Of a stretch of DNA of 64,000 bases, positions 35,206 through 43,812 are shown in pieces. Location: assembly GCF_014646235.1 (NCBI RefSeq), contig NZ_BMNB01000023.1, forward strand, positions 1 through 64,000, written 5' to 3'. Within the stretch, counting starts at the first letter, position 1; each line of letters begins with the position of its first letter. This DNA comes from Micromonospora sonchi (GTDB lineage: Bacteria > Actinomycetota > Actinomycetes > Mycobacteriales > Micromonosporaceae). A program made the position numbers and the translations under genes. Under the pieces are notes generated by a model. That model did not search any database and had not been told where the DNA came from. It saw only the letters and a list, made by a program, of their open reading frames with translations.

Positions 35206-36155
35206 CAGGCCTCCACCAGGTAGGAGAAGACGCTCTCCAGGGACTCGTCCTCGGGGATCAGCTGGCGTACCCGTACGCCTCGGGCCAGGGCGACCTTCGG
35301 CAGCACCCGGGTGAAGGCGCCGTAGTCGCCGGCGCGTACGGTCAGGCCGTCGCGGCCCAGCTCGACGCCGGTGACCGAGGGCTCGGCCATCAGGGCCACC
35401 GCCAACGCCCGGTCGTCGGTGGAGCGGATGGCGAAGACGTGCGGCCGGTTGGTCATCAGCCGACGGATGGTCCGGAAGTCGCCGGAGGCGGCCAGCCGGC
35501 CGGCGACCATCACCTGCACGGTGCCGGAGACCTGCTCGACCTCCTCCAGGATGTGCGAGCTGAACAGGATGGTGCGGCCGGCGTCGCCGAGCGAGTGCAG
35601 CAGCTCCATCATGTGCAGCCGCTGGCGCGGGTCCATGCCGTTGAACGGCTCGTCCAGCAGCAGCACCTGCGGGTCGTGCACCAGCGCCGCCGCCACCCGG
35701 GCCCGCTGCCGCATGCCCTTGGAGTACGTGCCGATCCGGCGATCCTGCGCGCCCTCCAGCTCGACCAGCGCCACCGCCCGCCGGGCCGCGGCCTGCGGGT
35801 CCGGCAGCTTGTGCAGCTTCGCGGTGGCCAGCACGAACTCGTAGGCGGTGAGGAAGCCGTACACCGCCTCCCGCTCGCTGACCAGCCCGAGTCGCCGGTA
35901 GACGGCCGGGTTGCGCCAGGTGGACCGGCCGTCGAGGGTGACCGCGCCCCGGGAGGGGGCGAGGAACCCGGCCATCATGTGCAGCAGGGTGGTCTTGCCC
36001 GCGCCGTTCGGGCCGAGCAGCCCGGTGACGCCGGGGCCGAGGCTCATGCTCACGTCGTTGACCGCGACCACGTTGCCGTACCAGCGGGACACCCCGGCGA
36101 GGTCGAGGGTGCTGGTGGCCGTGGCCGGCGCGGCGGCCGGGGCTGTCGTGGTCAT
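35205..36155 (-). CDS. ABC transporter ATP-binding protein
   Basis: A 316-residue ATPase starting at ATG 36155. Walker A GPNGAGKTT, signature YSKGMRQRARVAAALVHDP, Walker B VLLLDEPFNGMDP, H-loop SSHIL. The C-terminal 90 residues (RSTDDRALAVALMAEPSVTGVELGRDGLTVRAGDYGAFTRVLPKVA) are the accessory domain seen in ABC-2 exporters of the YhaQ/DRA type. Both ends overlap neighbours by ATGA, pairing it with the flanking permeases. Confidence 0.92.
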   Translation of the reverse strand: MTTTAPAAAPATATSTLDLAGVSRWYGNVVAVNDVSMSLGPGVTGLLGPNGAGKTTLLHMMAGFLAPSRGAVTLDGRSTWRNPAVYRRLGLVSEREAVYGFLTAYEFVLATAKLHKLPDPQAAARRAVALVELEGAQDRRIGTYSKGMRQRARVAAALVHDPQVLLLDEPFNGMDPRQRLHMMELLHSLGDAGRTILFSSHILEEVEQVSGTVQVMVAGRLAASGDFRTIRRLMTNRPHVFAIRSTDDRALAVALMAEPSVTGVELGRDGLTVRAGDYGAFTRVLPKVALARGVRVRQLIPEDESLESVFSYLVEA

Positions 36156-37033
36156 CGTGCGGCCACCTTCCGGTAGCGGGCCAGCAGGAGGGCGACGCAG
36201 GCCGCCACGAGCGCGACGGCGACCAGCGCGTAAACCGGGCCGAAGGGGCCGAGGTCGGGGCCGCCGCCGTCCGGGTCGGTGATCAGCAGGTCGCGCATCG
36301 CCCAGAGGCCGACCCCCTGCACCAGGGTGGGCGGCGAGACGACGCCGGCCAACTGGTTGGCGGTCTGCGAGGGCAGGATCGACAGGACGCCGACGATCGG
36401 CGTGGTCATCAGGAAGACGGCGACGATCCCGCCGGCGGCGAAGGCCCGCTTGCCGGTCAGCGAGGCGACCAGCAGGCCGACCGAGGCGAAGACCACCGCC
36501 CACAGCCCGGCGTAGAGCAGCCCGGGCAGCAGGTCCAGCAGCTCGTCCCAGACCCCCCGCATCCCGTCGGCGGTGAACGCACCGCCGAGGAACATCAGCA
36601 GCTGCGGCCCACCGAGCAGCAGCCAGAGCCCGGTGACCAGCGCGAGCAGCTTGGCCAGCGGGTAGTCGGTGCGGGGCAGCGGCCGGGAGAAGTACAGCGG
36701 GAGCACCCCGCTGCGCAGGTCGCGGGAGACCAGCTCGGGCGCGGCCACCGCGACGAAGAAGATGACCAGCCAGCTCATCGCGTCGGCGAACTGGGCGTAC
36801 GTCATGACCACTTCGCCGACCTGGGCGCGGATCGCGGTCACCGCGGCGGCCACCATCCCGACGATGCCGATCACCAGCCAGGGGAAGATCTTGGCTTTGG
36901 CGCTGCGCCCCAGCCCGAAGACGGTCCGCACCCCGTGCAGGTAGAGCGCGCCGACGACCTGACGACGGCCGAGTCGGGGGCCGGTGTAGCGCTGGTAGCC
37001 GATGTCGTGGATCACGCCCGTGGGCTCAGGCAT
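36152..37033 (-). CDS. ABC-2-type transporter permease
   Basis: A 293-residue membrane protein. After a soluble N-terminus (GVIHDIGYQRYTGPRLGRRQVVGALYLHG) it has about six helices (FPWLVIGIVGMVAAAVTAI, WLVIFFVAVAAPELVSRDLRSGVLPLYFSRPL, LLALVTGLWLLLGGPQLLMFL, and others). VSRDLRSGVLPLYFSRPLPRTDYPLAKL is the ABC-2 permease signature. Overlaps the gene on each side, so it is translated from one transcript with both ATPases. Confidence 0.9.
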   Translation of the reverse strand: MPEPTGVIHDIGYQRYTGPRLGRRQVVGALYLHGVRTVFGLGRSAKAKIFPWLVIGIVGMVAAAVTAIRAQVGEVVMTYAQFADAMSWLVIFFVAVAAPELVSRDLRSGVLPLYFSRPLPRTDYPLAKLLALVTGLWLLLGGPQLLMFLGGAFTADGMRGVWDELLDLLPGLLYAGLWAVVFASVGLLVASLTGKRAFAAGGIVAVFLMTTPIVGVLSILPSQTANQLAGVVSPPTLVQGVGLWAMRDLLITDPDGGGPDLGPFGPVYALVAVALVAACVALLLARYRKVAAR

Positions 37034-37940
37034 GGCTGCTCTCCCTCCGGGCGAAGAGTTCGGCGACCCGGTGCCGGCGCTGGTCCAGCCGGTGCAGCGG
37101 CAGGTCCAGCTCGGCCACCGCGCCGAGGATCAGGTCGTACGTGCCCTGGTCGGCCAGCGGCACGAGCAGCAGGCGTCCCTCCCGGCTCACCGGCAGGTCG
37201 AGCGCGGCCAACCGGGCGGCCAGCGCCTCGGTGCCCTCGCTGACCTCGACGGCGAGCACGTCGGTGGCCGAGGTCATCGCGGCGATGTTGTCGGCGCGCA
37301 GCAGCCGCCCGCCGTCGATGGCGACCAGGGTGTCGCAGATCCGCTCGACCTCGCCGAGCAGGTGCGAGCAGACCAGGACGGACATCCCGAACTCGGTGCC
37401 GATCCGGTGCACCAGGGCGAGCATGGCGTCCCGGCCGGCCGGGTCGAGGCCGTTGGTGGGTTCGTCGAGCAGCAGCAGGTCGGGGTCGTGCACCAGCGCC
37501 TGGGCGAGCTTGACCCGCTGCTTCATGCCGGTGGAGTAGCCGCCCACCGGGCGGTGCCGCTCCTCGTGCAGCCCCACGTGGCGCAGCGCCTCAGAGGCCC
37601 GCTCCCGGGCGACCGTGCGCGGCAGACCACTCATTCGGCCGAGATGGGTGATCAGCTCGGCGGCGGACAGGTCGGGCGGCAGGCAGTCGTGCTCGGGCAG
37701 GTAACCGATCCGGGCGCGCACCGCCGGGGCGTCGACGGTCGGGTCGAGCCCCAGCACCTGGATCCGGCCGGCGGTCGGGGTCAGCAGGCCGAGCAGCAGC
37801 TTGATCAGCGTGGACTTGCCGGCGCCGTTGGCGCCGACCAGGCCGACGATCCCTGGCTCGACCGCGACGGTCAGATCTGACAGCGCGGTGACGCCGCCGC
37901 CGTAGACCTTCGTCAACGACTCGGTTGCGATCAGTGTCAC
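37026..37940 (-). CDS. ABC transporter ATP-binding protein
   Basis: A 304-residue ATPase, first in the operon. Walker A GANGAGKST, GYLPEHDCLP Q-loop region, signature YSTGMKQRVKLAQALVHDP, Walker B LLLLDEPTNGLDP, H-loop CSHLL. The C-terminal domain resembles that of the third gene, so two non-identical ATPase/permease pairs are co-expressed and may form one asymmetric exporter. Confidence 0.92.
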   Translation of the reverse strand: MTLIATESLTKVYGGGVTALSDLTVAVEPGIVGLVGANGAGKSTLIKLLLGLLTPTAGRIQVLGLDPTVDAPAVRARIGYLPEHDCLPPDLSAAELITHLGRMSGLPRTVARERASEALRHVGLHEERHRPVGGYSTGMKQRVKLAQALVHDPDLLLLDEPTNGLDPAGRDAMLALVHRIGTEFGMSVLVCSHLLGEVERICDTLVAIDGGRLLRADNIAAMTSATDVLAVEVSEGTEALAARLAALDLPVSREGRLLLVPLADQGTYDLILGAVAELDLPLHRLDQRRHRVAELFARRESSHA

Positions 37941-38106
37941 GTCGACAGCCTAGAGAGAAGTAGCAACGCAGCGGCGCGGCTGGCCGCCCTAGGTTTCCCT
38001 GATTTGCTCCGCCGGCCACCCCTAGAGGGCCCGGGAGCGGTGGTCCTCTCGACCGATCGGCGGGCGGCTGCGAAACTGTGTGCCGGTCGCCGGAGTTGGG
38101 GGTTCG

Positions 38107-39636
38107 ATGAGCAACGGGTGGGTGCTGCCCGACGGGGTGCTTCGGGACGCGCCGACGTACACGCCGCGTCCCGGCGAGCTCGCGGATCTGGAGCTGTTGC
38201 TGACCGGTGCGTACGCGCCGCTGACCGGCTTCATGACCCGGGCCGACCTGGTGTCGGTGAGCCGGCGTGGCCGGTTGGTCGACGGCGCGCCGTGGCAGGT
38301 GGCGGTGACGCTCCAGGTGCCCCCGGCGCTGGTTCAGCAGCTCGACCTCGACGACCCGGACCGCCGCACGATCGTGCTCACCGACGGCGAGGGCGCGCCG
38401 GCCGCGGCGCTGGAGGTGACCGACGCGTGGCAGGTGCGCGAGGGGGTGGCGGGGGTCGGCGGCGAGCTCCGTCGGCTCGGTGACGGTGGGCACGGGCCGT
38501 TCCAGCGGTTGCGACGTACGCCCGAGGAACTGCGCGCACTGCTGCCACCTGGCCGGGTGCTCGGGGTGATCGCCGACCGGCCGCTGCACCGGCCGCAGCT
38601 GGCTCAGATCGCGCACGCCGTGCGTACCCTCAGCGCGCATCTGCTGGTCATCATCCCGGTGGGTGAGGACGGCGCCGGCGGGCTGCCGCCGGAGGCGCTG
38701 GTGCGCAGCGTTTTCGCCGCCCGCGACCGGATGCCGTCGGCGACGCTGGTCGCCGTGCCGCTGGCCCGCCGGTCGGACGAGATCAGCGACGCGCTGCTGC
38801 GGGCCCGGGTCTGCGCCGCGTACGGCGTCACCCACCTGCTCTCCACCGGCGAGATGCTCTCCGGGGCCGGGCTGCGGGTGCTGCTTCCGCGCGAGCTGGC
38901 CTACGACAACCGGGACGGTCAGTGGCGCTGGCGCGAGGACATCCCGCCGCGCAACCGGCGGCTCGCCCTGGCTCAGCAGGAGATCGACGATCTGCTCGAC
39001 CGGGGCTTCCCGCTGCCCGAGTGGCACACGCCGCCGGCGGTGGCGAAGGAGCTGAGCCGGGCCCGGCCGCCCCGGCGGCACCGGGGCCTGGTGGTGTTCC
39101 TCACCGGGCTCTCCGGCTCGGGCAAGTCGACCGTCGCCGGTGGCCTCGCCAACGCCCTGCGGGAGCAGGGCGAGCGGACGGTCACCCTGCTCGACGGCGA
39201 CGTGGTGCGCCGCGAGCTGACCGTTGGGCTGGGGTTCAGCAAGGCGGACCGGGACACCAACGTGCGGCGGATCGGCTGGGTGGCCGCCGAGATCGCCCGG
39301 CACCGGGGGATCGCCATCTGCTGCCCGATCGCGCCGTACGCGCAGGCCCGGGCGGCGGCCCGGGCGATGGCCGTCGCGGCGGGCGCGGGTTTCCTGCTGG
39401 TGCACGTCGCCACCCCGCTGGAGGTCTGCGAGCGACGCGACCGCAAGGGCCTGTACGCGCGAGCGCGCGCCGGTCTGCTCACCGGGATGACCGGCATCGA
39501 CGACCCGTACGAGGAACCCACCGACGCCGAGTTGGTGCTCGACACCACCGACCTCGGCGTGGACGAGGCGGTCCAGGCGGTGCTGCACCACCTCAACGAG
39601 ACCGGCTGGGTCGAGCCGCGAATGCCGTCGGTCTGA
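38107..39636 (+). CDS. cysC: Adenylylsulfate (APS) kinase with degenerate N-terminal sulfurylase domain
   Basis: A 509-residue protein. The C-terminal 175 residues are an intact APS kinase: P-loop FLTGLSGSGKST near 335-343, LLDGDVVRRELTVGLGFSKADRDTNVRRIG, and ICCPIAPYAQARAAAR. The N-terminal 300 residues have the ATP-sulfurylase fold (DAPTYTPRPGELADLELLLTGAYAPLTGFM) but the nucleotide motif QxRNPxHxxH is IADRPLHRPQ, and the expected GRDH-type motif is STGEML. The sulfurylase half is probably inactive or regulatory. The kinase makes PAPS for sulfation or sulfate assimilation. No sulfurylase genes cysD/cysN are nearby. Confidence 0.85.
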   Translation: MSNGWVLPDGVLRDAPTYTPRPGELADLELLLTGAYAPLTGFMTRADLVSVSRRGRLVDGAPWQVAVTLQVPPALVQQLDLDDPDRRTIVLTDGEGAPAAALEVTDAWQVREGVAGVGGELRRLGDGGHGPFQRLRRTPEELRALLPPGRVLGVIADRPLHRPQLAQIAHAVRTLSAHLLVIIPVGEDGAGGLPPEALVRSVFAARDRMPSATLVAVPLARRSDEISDALLRARVCAAYGVTHLLSTGEMLSGAGLRVLLPRELAYDNRDGQWRWREDIPPRNRRLALAQQEIDDLLDRGFPLPEWHTPPAVAKELSRARPPRRHRGLVVFLTGLSGSGKSTVAGGLANALREQGERTVTLLDGDVVRRELTVGLGFSKADRDTNVRRIGWVAAEIARHRGIAICCPIAPYAQARAAARAMAVAAGAGFLLVHVATPLEVCERRDRKGLYARARAGLLTGMTGIDDPYEEPTDAELVLDTTDLGVDEAVQAVLHHLNETGWVEPRMPSV

Positions 39637-39642
39637 GCAGCG

Positions 39643-40719
39643 ATGAAGCGTACCGAGATCACGTTGGCCGACGGCCGTGAGCTGATCTACTTCGACGAGC
39701 GGGACGACGCCGTCCGGGACCAGCCGGACCGCCGGGAGCTGCCTCCTCCCCCGCCCGCCTCCCAGCTGCGCTACGACCCGCTCACCGACGAGTGGGTGGC
39801 GCTCGCCGTGCATCGGCAGACGCGGACCTTCCTCCCGCCGGCCGACCAGTGCCCGCTCTGCCCCTCCACGGCGCAGCGGCTGAGCGAGATCCCGGCCCCG
39901 GAGTACGCCGTGGCGGTCTTCGAGAACCGCTTTCCGGCCCTGAGCGGGCGGGTGGTCGAGGAGCCGGCCGAGATCACCCCGTTCACCCCGGTCCGGCCGG
40001 GCCGGGGGCGCTGCGAGGTGGTCTGCTTCACCGACGACCACCACTCCTGTTTCGCCGACCTGCCGCCGAGCCGGGTACGCACCGTGCTCGACGCGCTCGC
40101 CGACCGGACGGCGGTGCTCGGTGAGCTGGACGGGGTCGAGCAGGTCTTCTGCTTCGAGAACCGGGGCGTGGAGATCGGGGTGACCCTGCACCACCCGCAC
40201 GGGCAGATCTACGCGTACCCGTTCCTTCCGCCGCGTACCCGGTCACTGCTGGCCGCGGCCCGCCGGCACGCCGAGCGCACCGGCGGGCGCAACCTCTACG
40301 CCGACGTGCTGGCCGCCGAACGGGAGGCCGGCGAGCGGGTGGTGGCGGCGAACGAACACTGGACGGCGTACGTGCCGGCGGCGGCCCGCTGGCCGTTCGA
40401 GGTGCACCTCGCGCCGCACCGGCCGGTGCCCGACATCCCGGCGCTGACCGACGCCGAACGGGACGCCTTCGGCCCGCTCTACCTGGACCTGCTGCGCCGC
40501 TTCGACGGGCTGTTCGGCACGCCCATGCCGTACATCTCCGCCTGGCATCAGGCGCCGGTACGCGTCGACCGCGAACTGGGCCATCTGCACCTGCAACTGT
40601 TCAGCGTCCGGCGGGCGGCGGACAAGCTGAAGTATCTGGCCGGGTCGGAGTCCGCGATGGGTGTCTTCATCAACGACGTCGCCCCGGAACGCGCCGCCAC
40701 CCTGCTGCGCGCCGCCTGA
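39643..40719 (+). CDS. galT: Galactose-1-phosphate uridylyltransferase
   Basis: A 358-residue Leloir-pathway enzyme, six bases after the APS kinase gene. N-terminal zinc-type cysteines CPLCPST, FENRFPAL, and the active-site HPHGQ (LHHPHGQIYAYPF, near residue 184) that carries the UMP-histidine intermediate; the C-terminal GLFGTPMPYISAWHQAPV and LGHLHLQLFSVRRAADKLKYLAG complete the HIT-like fold. It converts UDP-glucose and Gal-1-P to UDP-galactose and Glc-1-P. galK and galE are not adjacent. Followed by a strong stem-loop. Confidence 0.95.
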   Translation: MKRTEITLADGRELIYFDERDDAVRDQPDRRELPPPPPASQLRYDPLTDEWVALAVHRQTRTFLPPADQCPLCPSTAQRLSEIPAPEYAVAVFENRFPALSGRVVEEPAEITPFTPVRPGRGRCEVVCFTDDHHSCFADLPPSRVRTVLDALADRTAVLGELDGVEQVFCFENRGVEIGVTLHHPHGQIYAYPFLPPRTRSLLAAARRHAERTGGRNLYADVLAAEREAGERVVAANEHWTAYVPAAARWPFEVHLAPHRPVPDIPALTDAERDAFGPLYLDLLRRFDGLFGTPMPYISAWHQAPVRVDRELGHLHLQLFSVRRAADKLKYLAGSESAMGVFINDVAPERAATLLRAA

Positions 40720-40749
40720 CCACCCGCCGCTGGGCGTGGAACGCAGGGC

Positions 40750-40777
40750 GCGGGGGGCCCGGGACAGGGCCCCCCGC
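40750..40777 (+). terminator. Stem-loop terminator after galT
   Basis: Perfect 11-bp stem GCGGGGGGCCC / GGGCCCCCCGC with loop GGGACA, 30 bases after the galT stop. The space from here to 41013 holds no convincing gene. Confidence 0.75.
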
Positions 40778-40961
40778 AGGGAAGGGACGGCTGGCTGTGC
40801 ACGACAGCCGGGAAGGCTGGCTGCTCGGCGTTCATGCCGGGCCGCGGTCACGGTCAACCTTCCGGGACGGGACTGGCATCTCGTCCCGCCAGTACAACGA
40901 GGATGCGCAGGCCCGGGTGACGCGACCTCGGCCGGGTCGGGCGATCCGGCGTACCGGAAGC

Positions 40962-40997
40962 GTCGAGCCCGCCGGCGCAGGGGCCGGCGGGCTCGAC
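40962..40997 (-). terminator. Stem-loop terminator of icd
   Basis: A perfect 15-bp stem, GTCGAGCCCGCCGGC paired with GCCGGCGGGCTCGAC, around loop GCAGGG, starting 17 bases beyond the minus-strand icd stop. Confidence 0.85.
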
Positions 40998-41013
40998 GGG
41001 GTGCTGCGGTGGC

Positions 41014-42231
41014 TCAGGCGGCCAGGCGGCGCGCCAGGTTCTCGTCGAGCGTGTTCATGAACTCGTCGGTGCTCTGCCACGGGGCGTCCCGCGAGATCAG
41101 CAGCGCGAGGTCCTTGGTCATCTGGCCGCTCTCGACGGTGTCGACGATGACCTGCTCCAGGGTGTTGGCGAACTCGGTGACCGCCGGAGTGCCGTCCAGC
41201 TTGCCCCGGTGGGCCAGGCCCCGGGTCCAGGCGTAGATCGAGGCGATCGGGTTGGTCGAGGTCTTCTCGCCCTTCTGCCACTGCCGGTAGTGCCGGGTGA
41301 CGGTGCCGTGTGCGGCCTCGGCCTCGACGGTGCGGCCGTCGGGCGAGAGCAGGACCGACGTCATCAGGCCGAGCGAGCCGAAGCCCTGCGCGACGGTGTC
41401 GGACTGCACGTCACCGTCGTAGTTCTTGCACGCCCAGACGTAACCGCCCTCCCACTTCAGCGCGGCGGCGACCATGTCGTCGATGAGCCGGTGCTCGTAG
41501 GTGAGGCCGGCCGCGTCGAACTCCGCCTTGAACTCGTTCTCGAACACCTCGGCGAAGATGTCCTTGAACCGGCCGTCGTACGCCTTGAGGATGGTGTTCT
41601 TGGTCGACATGTAGACCGGGTAGCCGCGGTCCAGGCCGTAGCGGAACGAGGCCCGGGCGAAGTCCCGGATCGAGTCGTCGTAGTTGTACATGCCCATCGC
41701 GATGCCGCCGCCCGGGAAGTTGGCGACCTCCATCTCGACCGGCTGCGAACCGTCGGCGGGGGTGTAGGTCATGGTCACCGTGCCCGGTCCGGGGACGACG
41801 AAGTCGGTGGCCCGGTACTGGTCGCCGTGGGCGTGCCGGCCGATGATGATCGGCTTGGTCCAGCCCGGGACGAGCCGCGGCACGTTCGACATGATGATCG
41901 GCTCGCGGAAGACGACGCCGCCGAGGATGTTGCGGATGGTGCCGTTCGGCGACCGCCACATCTTCTTCAGCCCGAACTCCTCCACCCGGGCCTCGTCCGG
42001 GGTGATGGTGGCGCACTTGACGCCGACGCCGTGCTCCTTGATGGCGTTGGCGGCGTCGATGGTGACCTGGTCGTCGGTGGCGTCGCGGTGCTGGATCGAC
42101 AGGTCGTAGTAGTGCAGGTCGACGTCGAGGTAGGGCAGGATCAGCTGCTCCCGGATCTGCTTCCAGATAATCCGGGTCATCTCGTCGCCGTCGAGCTCCA
42201 CGACCGGGTTGTTTACCTTGATCTTCGCCAT
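41014..42231 (-). CDS. icd: NADP-dependent isocitrate dehydrogenase
   Basis: A 405-residue TCA enzyme of the eukaryote-like homodimeric NADP-IDH class. KIKVNNPVVELDGDEMTRIIWK N-terminus, VVFREPI, VPGWTKPIIIGRHAHGDQYRATD, metal-binding DGDVQSDTVAQGFGSLGLMTSVL, and AAHGTVTRHYRQWQKGEKTSTNPIASIYAWTRGL are all intact. It oxidises isocitrate to 2-oxoglutarate and produces NADPH. Monocistronic. mdh lies about 1.6 kb away on the same strand. Confidence 0.97.
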   Translation of the reverse strand: MAKIKVNNPVVELDGDEMTRIIWKQIREQLILPYLDVDLHYYDLSIQHRDATDDQVTIDAANAIKEHGVGVKCATITPDEARVEEFGLKKMWRSPNGTIRNILGGVVFREPIIMSNVPRLVPGWTKPIIIGRHAHGDQYRATDFVVPGPGTVTMTYTPADGSQPVEMEVANFPGGGIAMGMYNYDDSIRDFARASFRYGLDRGYPVYMSTKNTILKAYDGRFKDIFAEVFENEFKAEFDAAGLTYEHRLIDDMVAAALKWEGGYVWACKNYDGDVQSDTVAQGFGSLGLMTSVLLSPDGRTVEAEAAHGTVTRHYRQWQKGEKTSTNPIASIYAWTRGLAHRGKLDGTPAVTEFANTLEQVIVDTVESGQMTKDLALLISRDAPWQSTDEFMNTLDENLARRLAA

Positions 42232-42417
42232 CGGCCGGCGCTCCTCTCGGGGGACACGTGCTTAAGCAGTACGAGCGTACTGGACCCGCCTCGACCGGGA
42301 ACGCCGCGGCCACCGGTTCGCCGGACCCGGCCGGGCCCGGGGGGCTGTTACCCCGCCGGGCTCCGGGCATGCCGGCCGGCCGCGACAGCCCGGATCAGCA
42401 GGCCGCGACGGTCCGGA

Positions 42418-42813
42418 TCAGGCGGTCTCCGGGCCGTGTACCCACTGCACCAACTGGAGGATCACCCCGTTCGGGTCGGTGACCTGGAAGAAGCGCTCCC
42501 CCCAGGGCTCGGTCTGGATCGGGGTGGTGATCGGCACGCCGGCCGCCTGAATGCGGGCGTACTCGGCGTCGATGTCGTCCACCACGAAGGCGACGAGCAC
42601 TCCCTGCGCCCGCTGCGTCCGCAGGCTCGCCGGCTGGAGGCTGGCCAGCCCGGTACGCAGGAAGATCAGGTTGAAGCCGGCCCCGTCCCGGGCCAGCGAG
42701 ACGAACCCGTCGGCCGCCATCTCCTCCCGGAACCCGAAGTGCTGCTTGACGAACTCGGCCGAGGCCGTCACGTCCTCGACGTTGAGCGAGATGGCCGATG
42801 CGGTGATGTCCAC
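42418..42813 (-). CDS. VOC family protein, glyoxalase-like
   Basis: A 131-residue protein from GTG 42813 with ribosome site AGGAGA. ISLNVEDVTASAEFVKQHFGFREEMAADGFVSLARDG and FVVDDIDAEYARIQAAGVPITTPIQTEPWGERFFQVTDPNGVILQLVQW form two VOC modules. This form resembles fosfomycin- or bleomycin-binding-like and dioxygenase-like proteins. The divergent TetR gene and the shared GTAC-periodic operator suggest it is an inducible detoxification or resistance protein. Confidence 0.88.
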   Translation of the reverse strand: MDITASAISLNVEDVTASAEFVKQHFGFREEMAADGFVSLARDGAGFNLIFLRTGLASLQPASLRTQRAQGVLVAFVVDDIDAEYARIQAAGVPITTPIQTEPWGERFFQVTDPNGVILQLVQWVHGPETA

Positions 42814-42845
42814 GCGCTCTCCTGAGAGTCGGAAACTTTTACTCC

Positions 42846-42874
42846 GTACATTGTACATCGTACTGCGTACGATG
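42846..42874. promoter_or_regulatory. GTAC-periodic operator between VOC and TetR genes
   Basis: Four GTAC tetramers at 42846, 42853, 42860 and 42867, exactly seven bases apart. They build two overlapping palindromes: GTACA-T-TGTAC (42846-42856) and CATCGTAC-TGC-GTACGATG (42856-42874, 8-bp arms). On the minus strand TACAAT (42850-42855) is a plausible -10 for the VOC gene; on the plus strand TACGAT (42868-42873) is a plausible -10 for the TetR gene. Likely bound by the TetR protein. Confidence 0.7.
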
Positions 42875-42897
42875 ATTTGACCTGCGAAGATCGGAGC

Positions 42898-43665
42898 GTG
42901 CCCAACCACCGCACCGGAGCCGGAGATCCCGCCCACACCCTGCGACTGCTCTGGCGGCAGCCCGACGAGGGCCCGCGCCGCGGCCCACGCCAGGGCCGCA
43001 CCCTCGACGAGATCGTGACGGCCGCGATCGAGCTGGCGGACGCCGAAGGACTGGACGCGGTGACCATGCGCGCGCTCGCCCAGGCCGTCGGCGTGGCGCC
43101 GATGACCCTCTACACGTACGTGCCGGGCAAGGCCGAACTGCTCGACCTGATGCTGGACGCGATCTACGCGCAGATGCCCAGGCCGGACCGTTCCGGCCAA
43201 CCGTGGCGCGCGCGGGTGGCGGCGCTCGCCCGGGACAATCGGGACCTCTTCACCGCCCACCCCTGGGCCGCCGAGGTCGCCACCGGCCGCCCGCCGCTCG
43301 GGCCGGGCCTGATGGCCAAGTACGAGCACGAACTGCGCGCCTTCGACGGCACCGGCCTGGACGACGTGACCCGGGACGCCGCGTTGACCTACGTCCTCGA
43401 CTTCGTCCGGGCCGCGGCTCGGTCGGCGGCCGATGCGCGGTCCGCGCGGCAGGACAGCGCCTGGACCGACGAACAGTGGTGGGCGGCGAACGCGCCCCTG
43501 TTGGCGCAGGTGCTCGACGAGCGGCGGTATCCGACCGCCGTCCGGGTCGGCGCCGCGGCGGGAGCCGCCCAGAACGCCGCCTACCACCCCGACCAGGCGT
43601 ACGAGTTCGGCCTGGCCCGGGTCCTCGACGGCCTCGCCACCCTGATCCCCCCACCTGAGGTGTAA
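42898..43665 (+). CDS. TetR-family regulator with TetR_C-type domain
   Basis: A 255-residue regulator from GTG 42898. HTH at about 45-85 (IVTAAIELADAEGLDAVTMRALAQAVGVAPMTLYTYVPGKAELLDLMLDAIYA). The C-terminal domain (ARVAALARDNRDLFTAHPWAAEVATGRPPLGPGLMAKYEHELRAF) is the TetR_C type found with tetracycline-repressor-like regulators. Divergent from the VOC gene with a shared operator at 42846-42874, so autorepression and repression of the VOC gene are likely. Its last codons and stop (GAG GTG TAA) lie inside a dispersed repeat. Confidence 0.92.
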   Translation: MPNHRTGAGDPAHTLRLLWRQPDEGPRRGPRQGRTLDEIVTAAIELADAEGLDAVTMRALAQAVGVAPMTLYTYVPGKAELLDLMLDAIYAQMPRPDRSGQPWRARVAALARDNRDLFTAHPWAAEVATGRPPLGPGLMAKYEHELRAFDGTGLDDVTRDAALTYVLDFVRAAARSAADARSARQDSAWTDEQWWAANAPLLAQVLDERRYPTAVRVGAAAGAAQNAAYHPDQAYEFGLARVLDGLATLIPPPEV

Positions 43666-43718
43666 GGAAGGGCCCCTTCTTAACGCCTGCGGTATAGGAA
43701 GGGCCCCCTATTAACACC
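43654..43718. repeat. Dispersed palindromic repeat, copy C (two units)
   Basis: Reads CTGAGGTGTAAGGAAGGG-CCCCTTCTTAACGCC then GGTATAGGAAGGGCCCCCT-ATTAACACC. The first bases are shared with the TetR 3' end: the same CTGAGGTGTAA that gives TGA in copy B is read in another frame here, so the TAA is the stop. Confidence 0.85.
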
Positions 43719-43768
43719 CGCGGCGGCGGGGTGCAACGGCGACGGGTGGCGGCGAGGGCCCAACGGCG

Positions 43769-43798
43769 AGCGCCCCGCGAAGGGGATCGCGGGGCGCT
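43769..43798 (-). terminator. Stem-loop terminator of mdh
   Basis: A perfect 12-bp stem, AGCGCCCCGCGA / TCGCGGGGCGCT, loop AGGGGA, 15 bases beyond the minus-strand mdh stop. Confidence 0.8.
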
Positions 43799-43812
43799 GC
43801 TTCGAGAGTGGT

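Noticed and set aside
37591..40200. 869-codon minus-strand frame opposite cysC and galT
   Set aside because: Antisense shadow of two recognised enzymes; no ribosome site or domain pattern.
40797..41060. Small plus-strand frame after galT
   Set aside because: It runs through the perfect stem of the icd terminator and into icd; codon bias is not gene-like.
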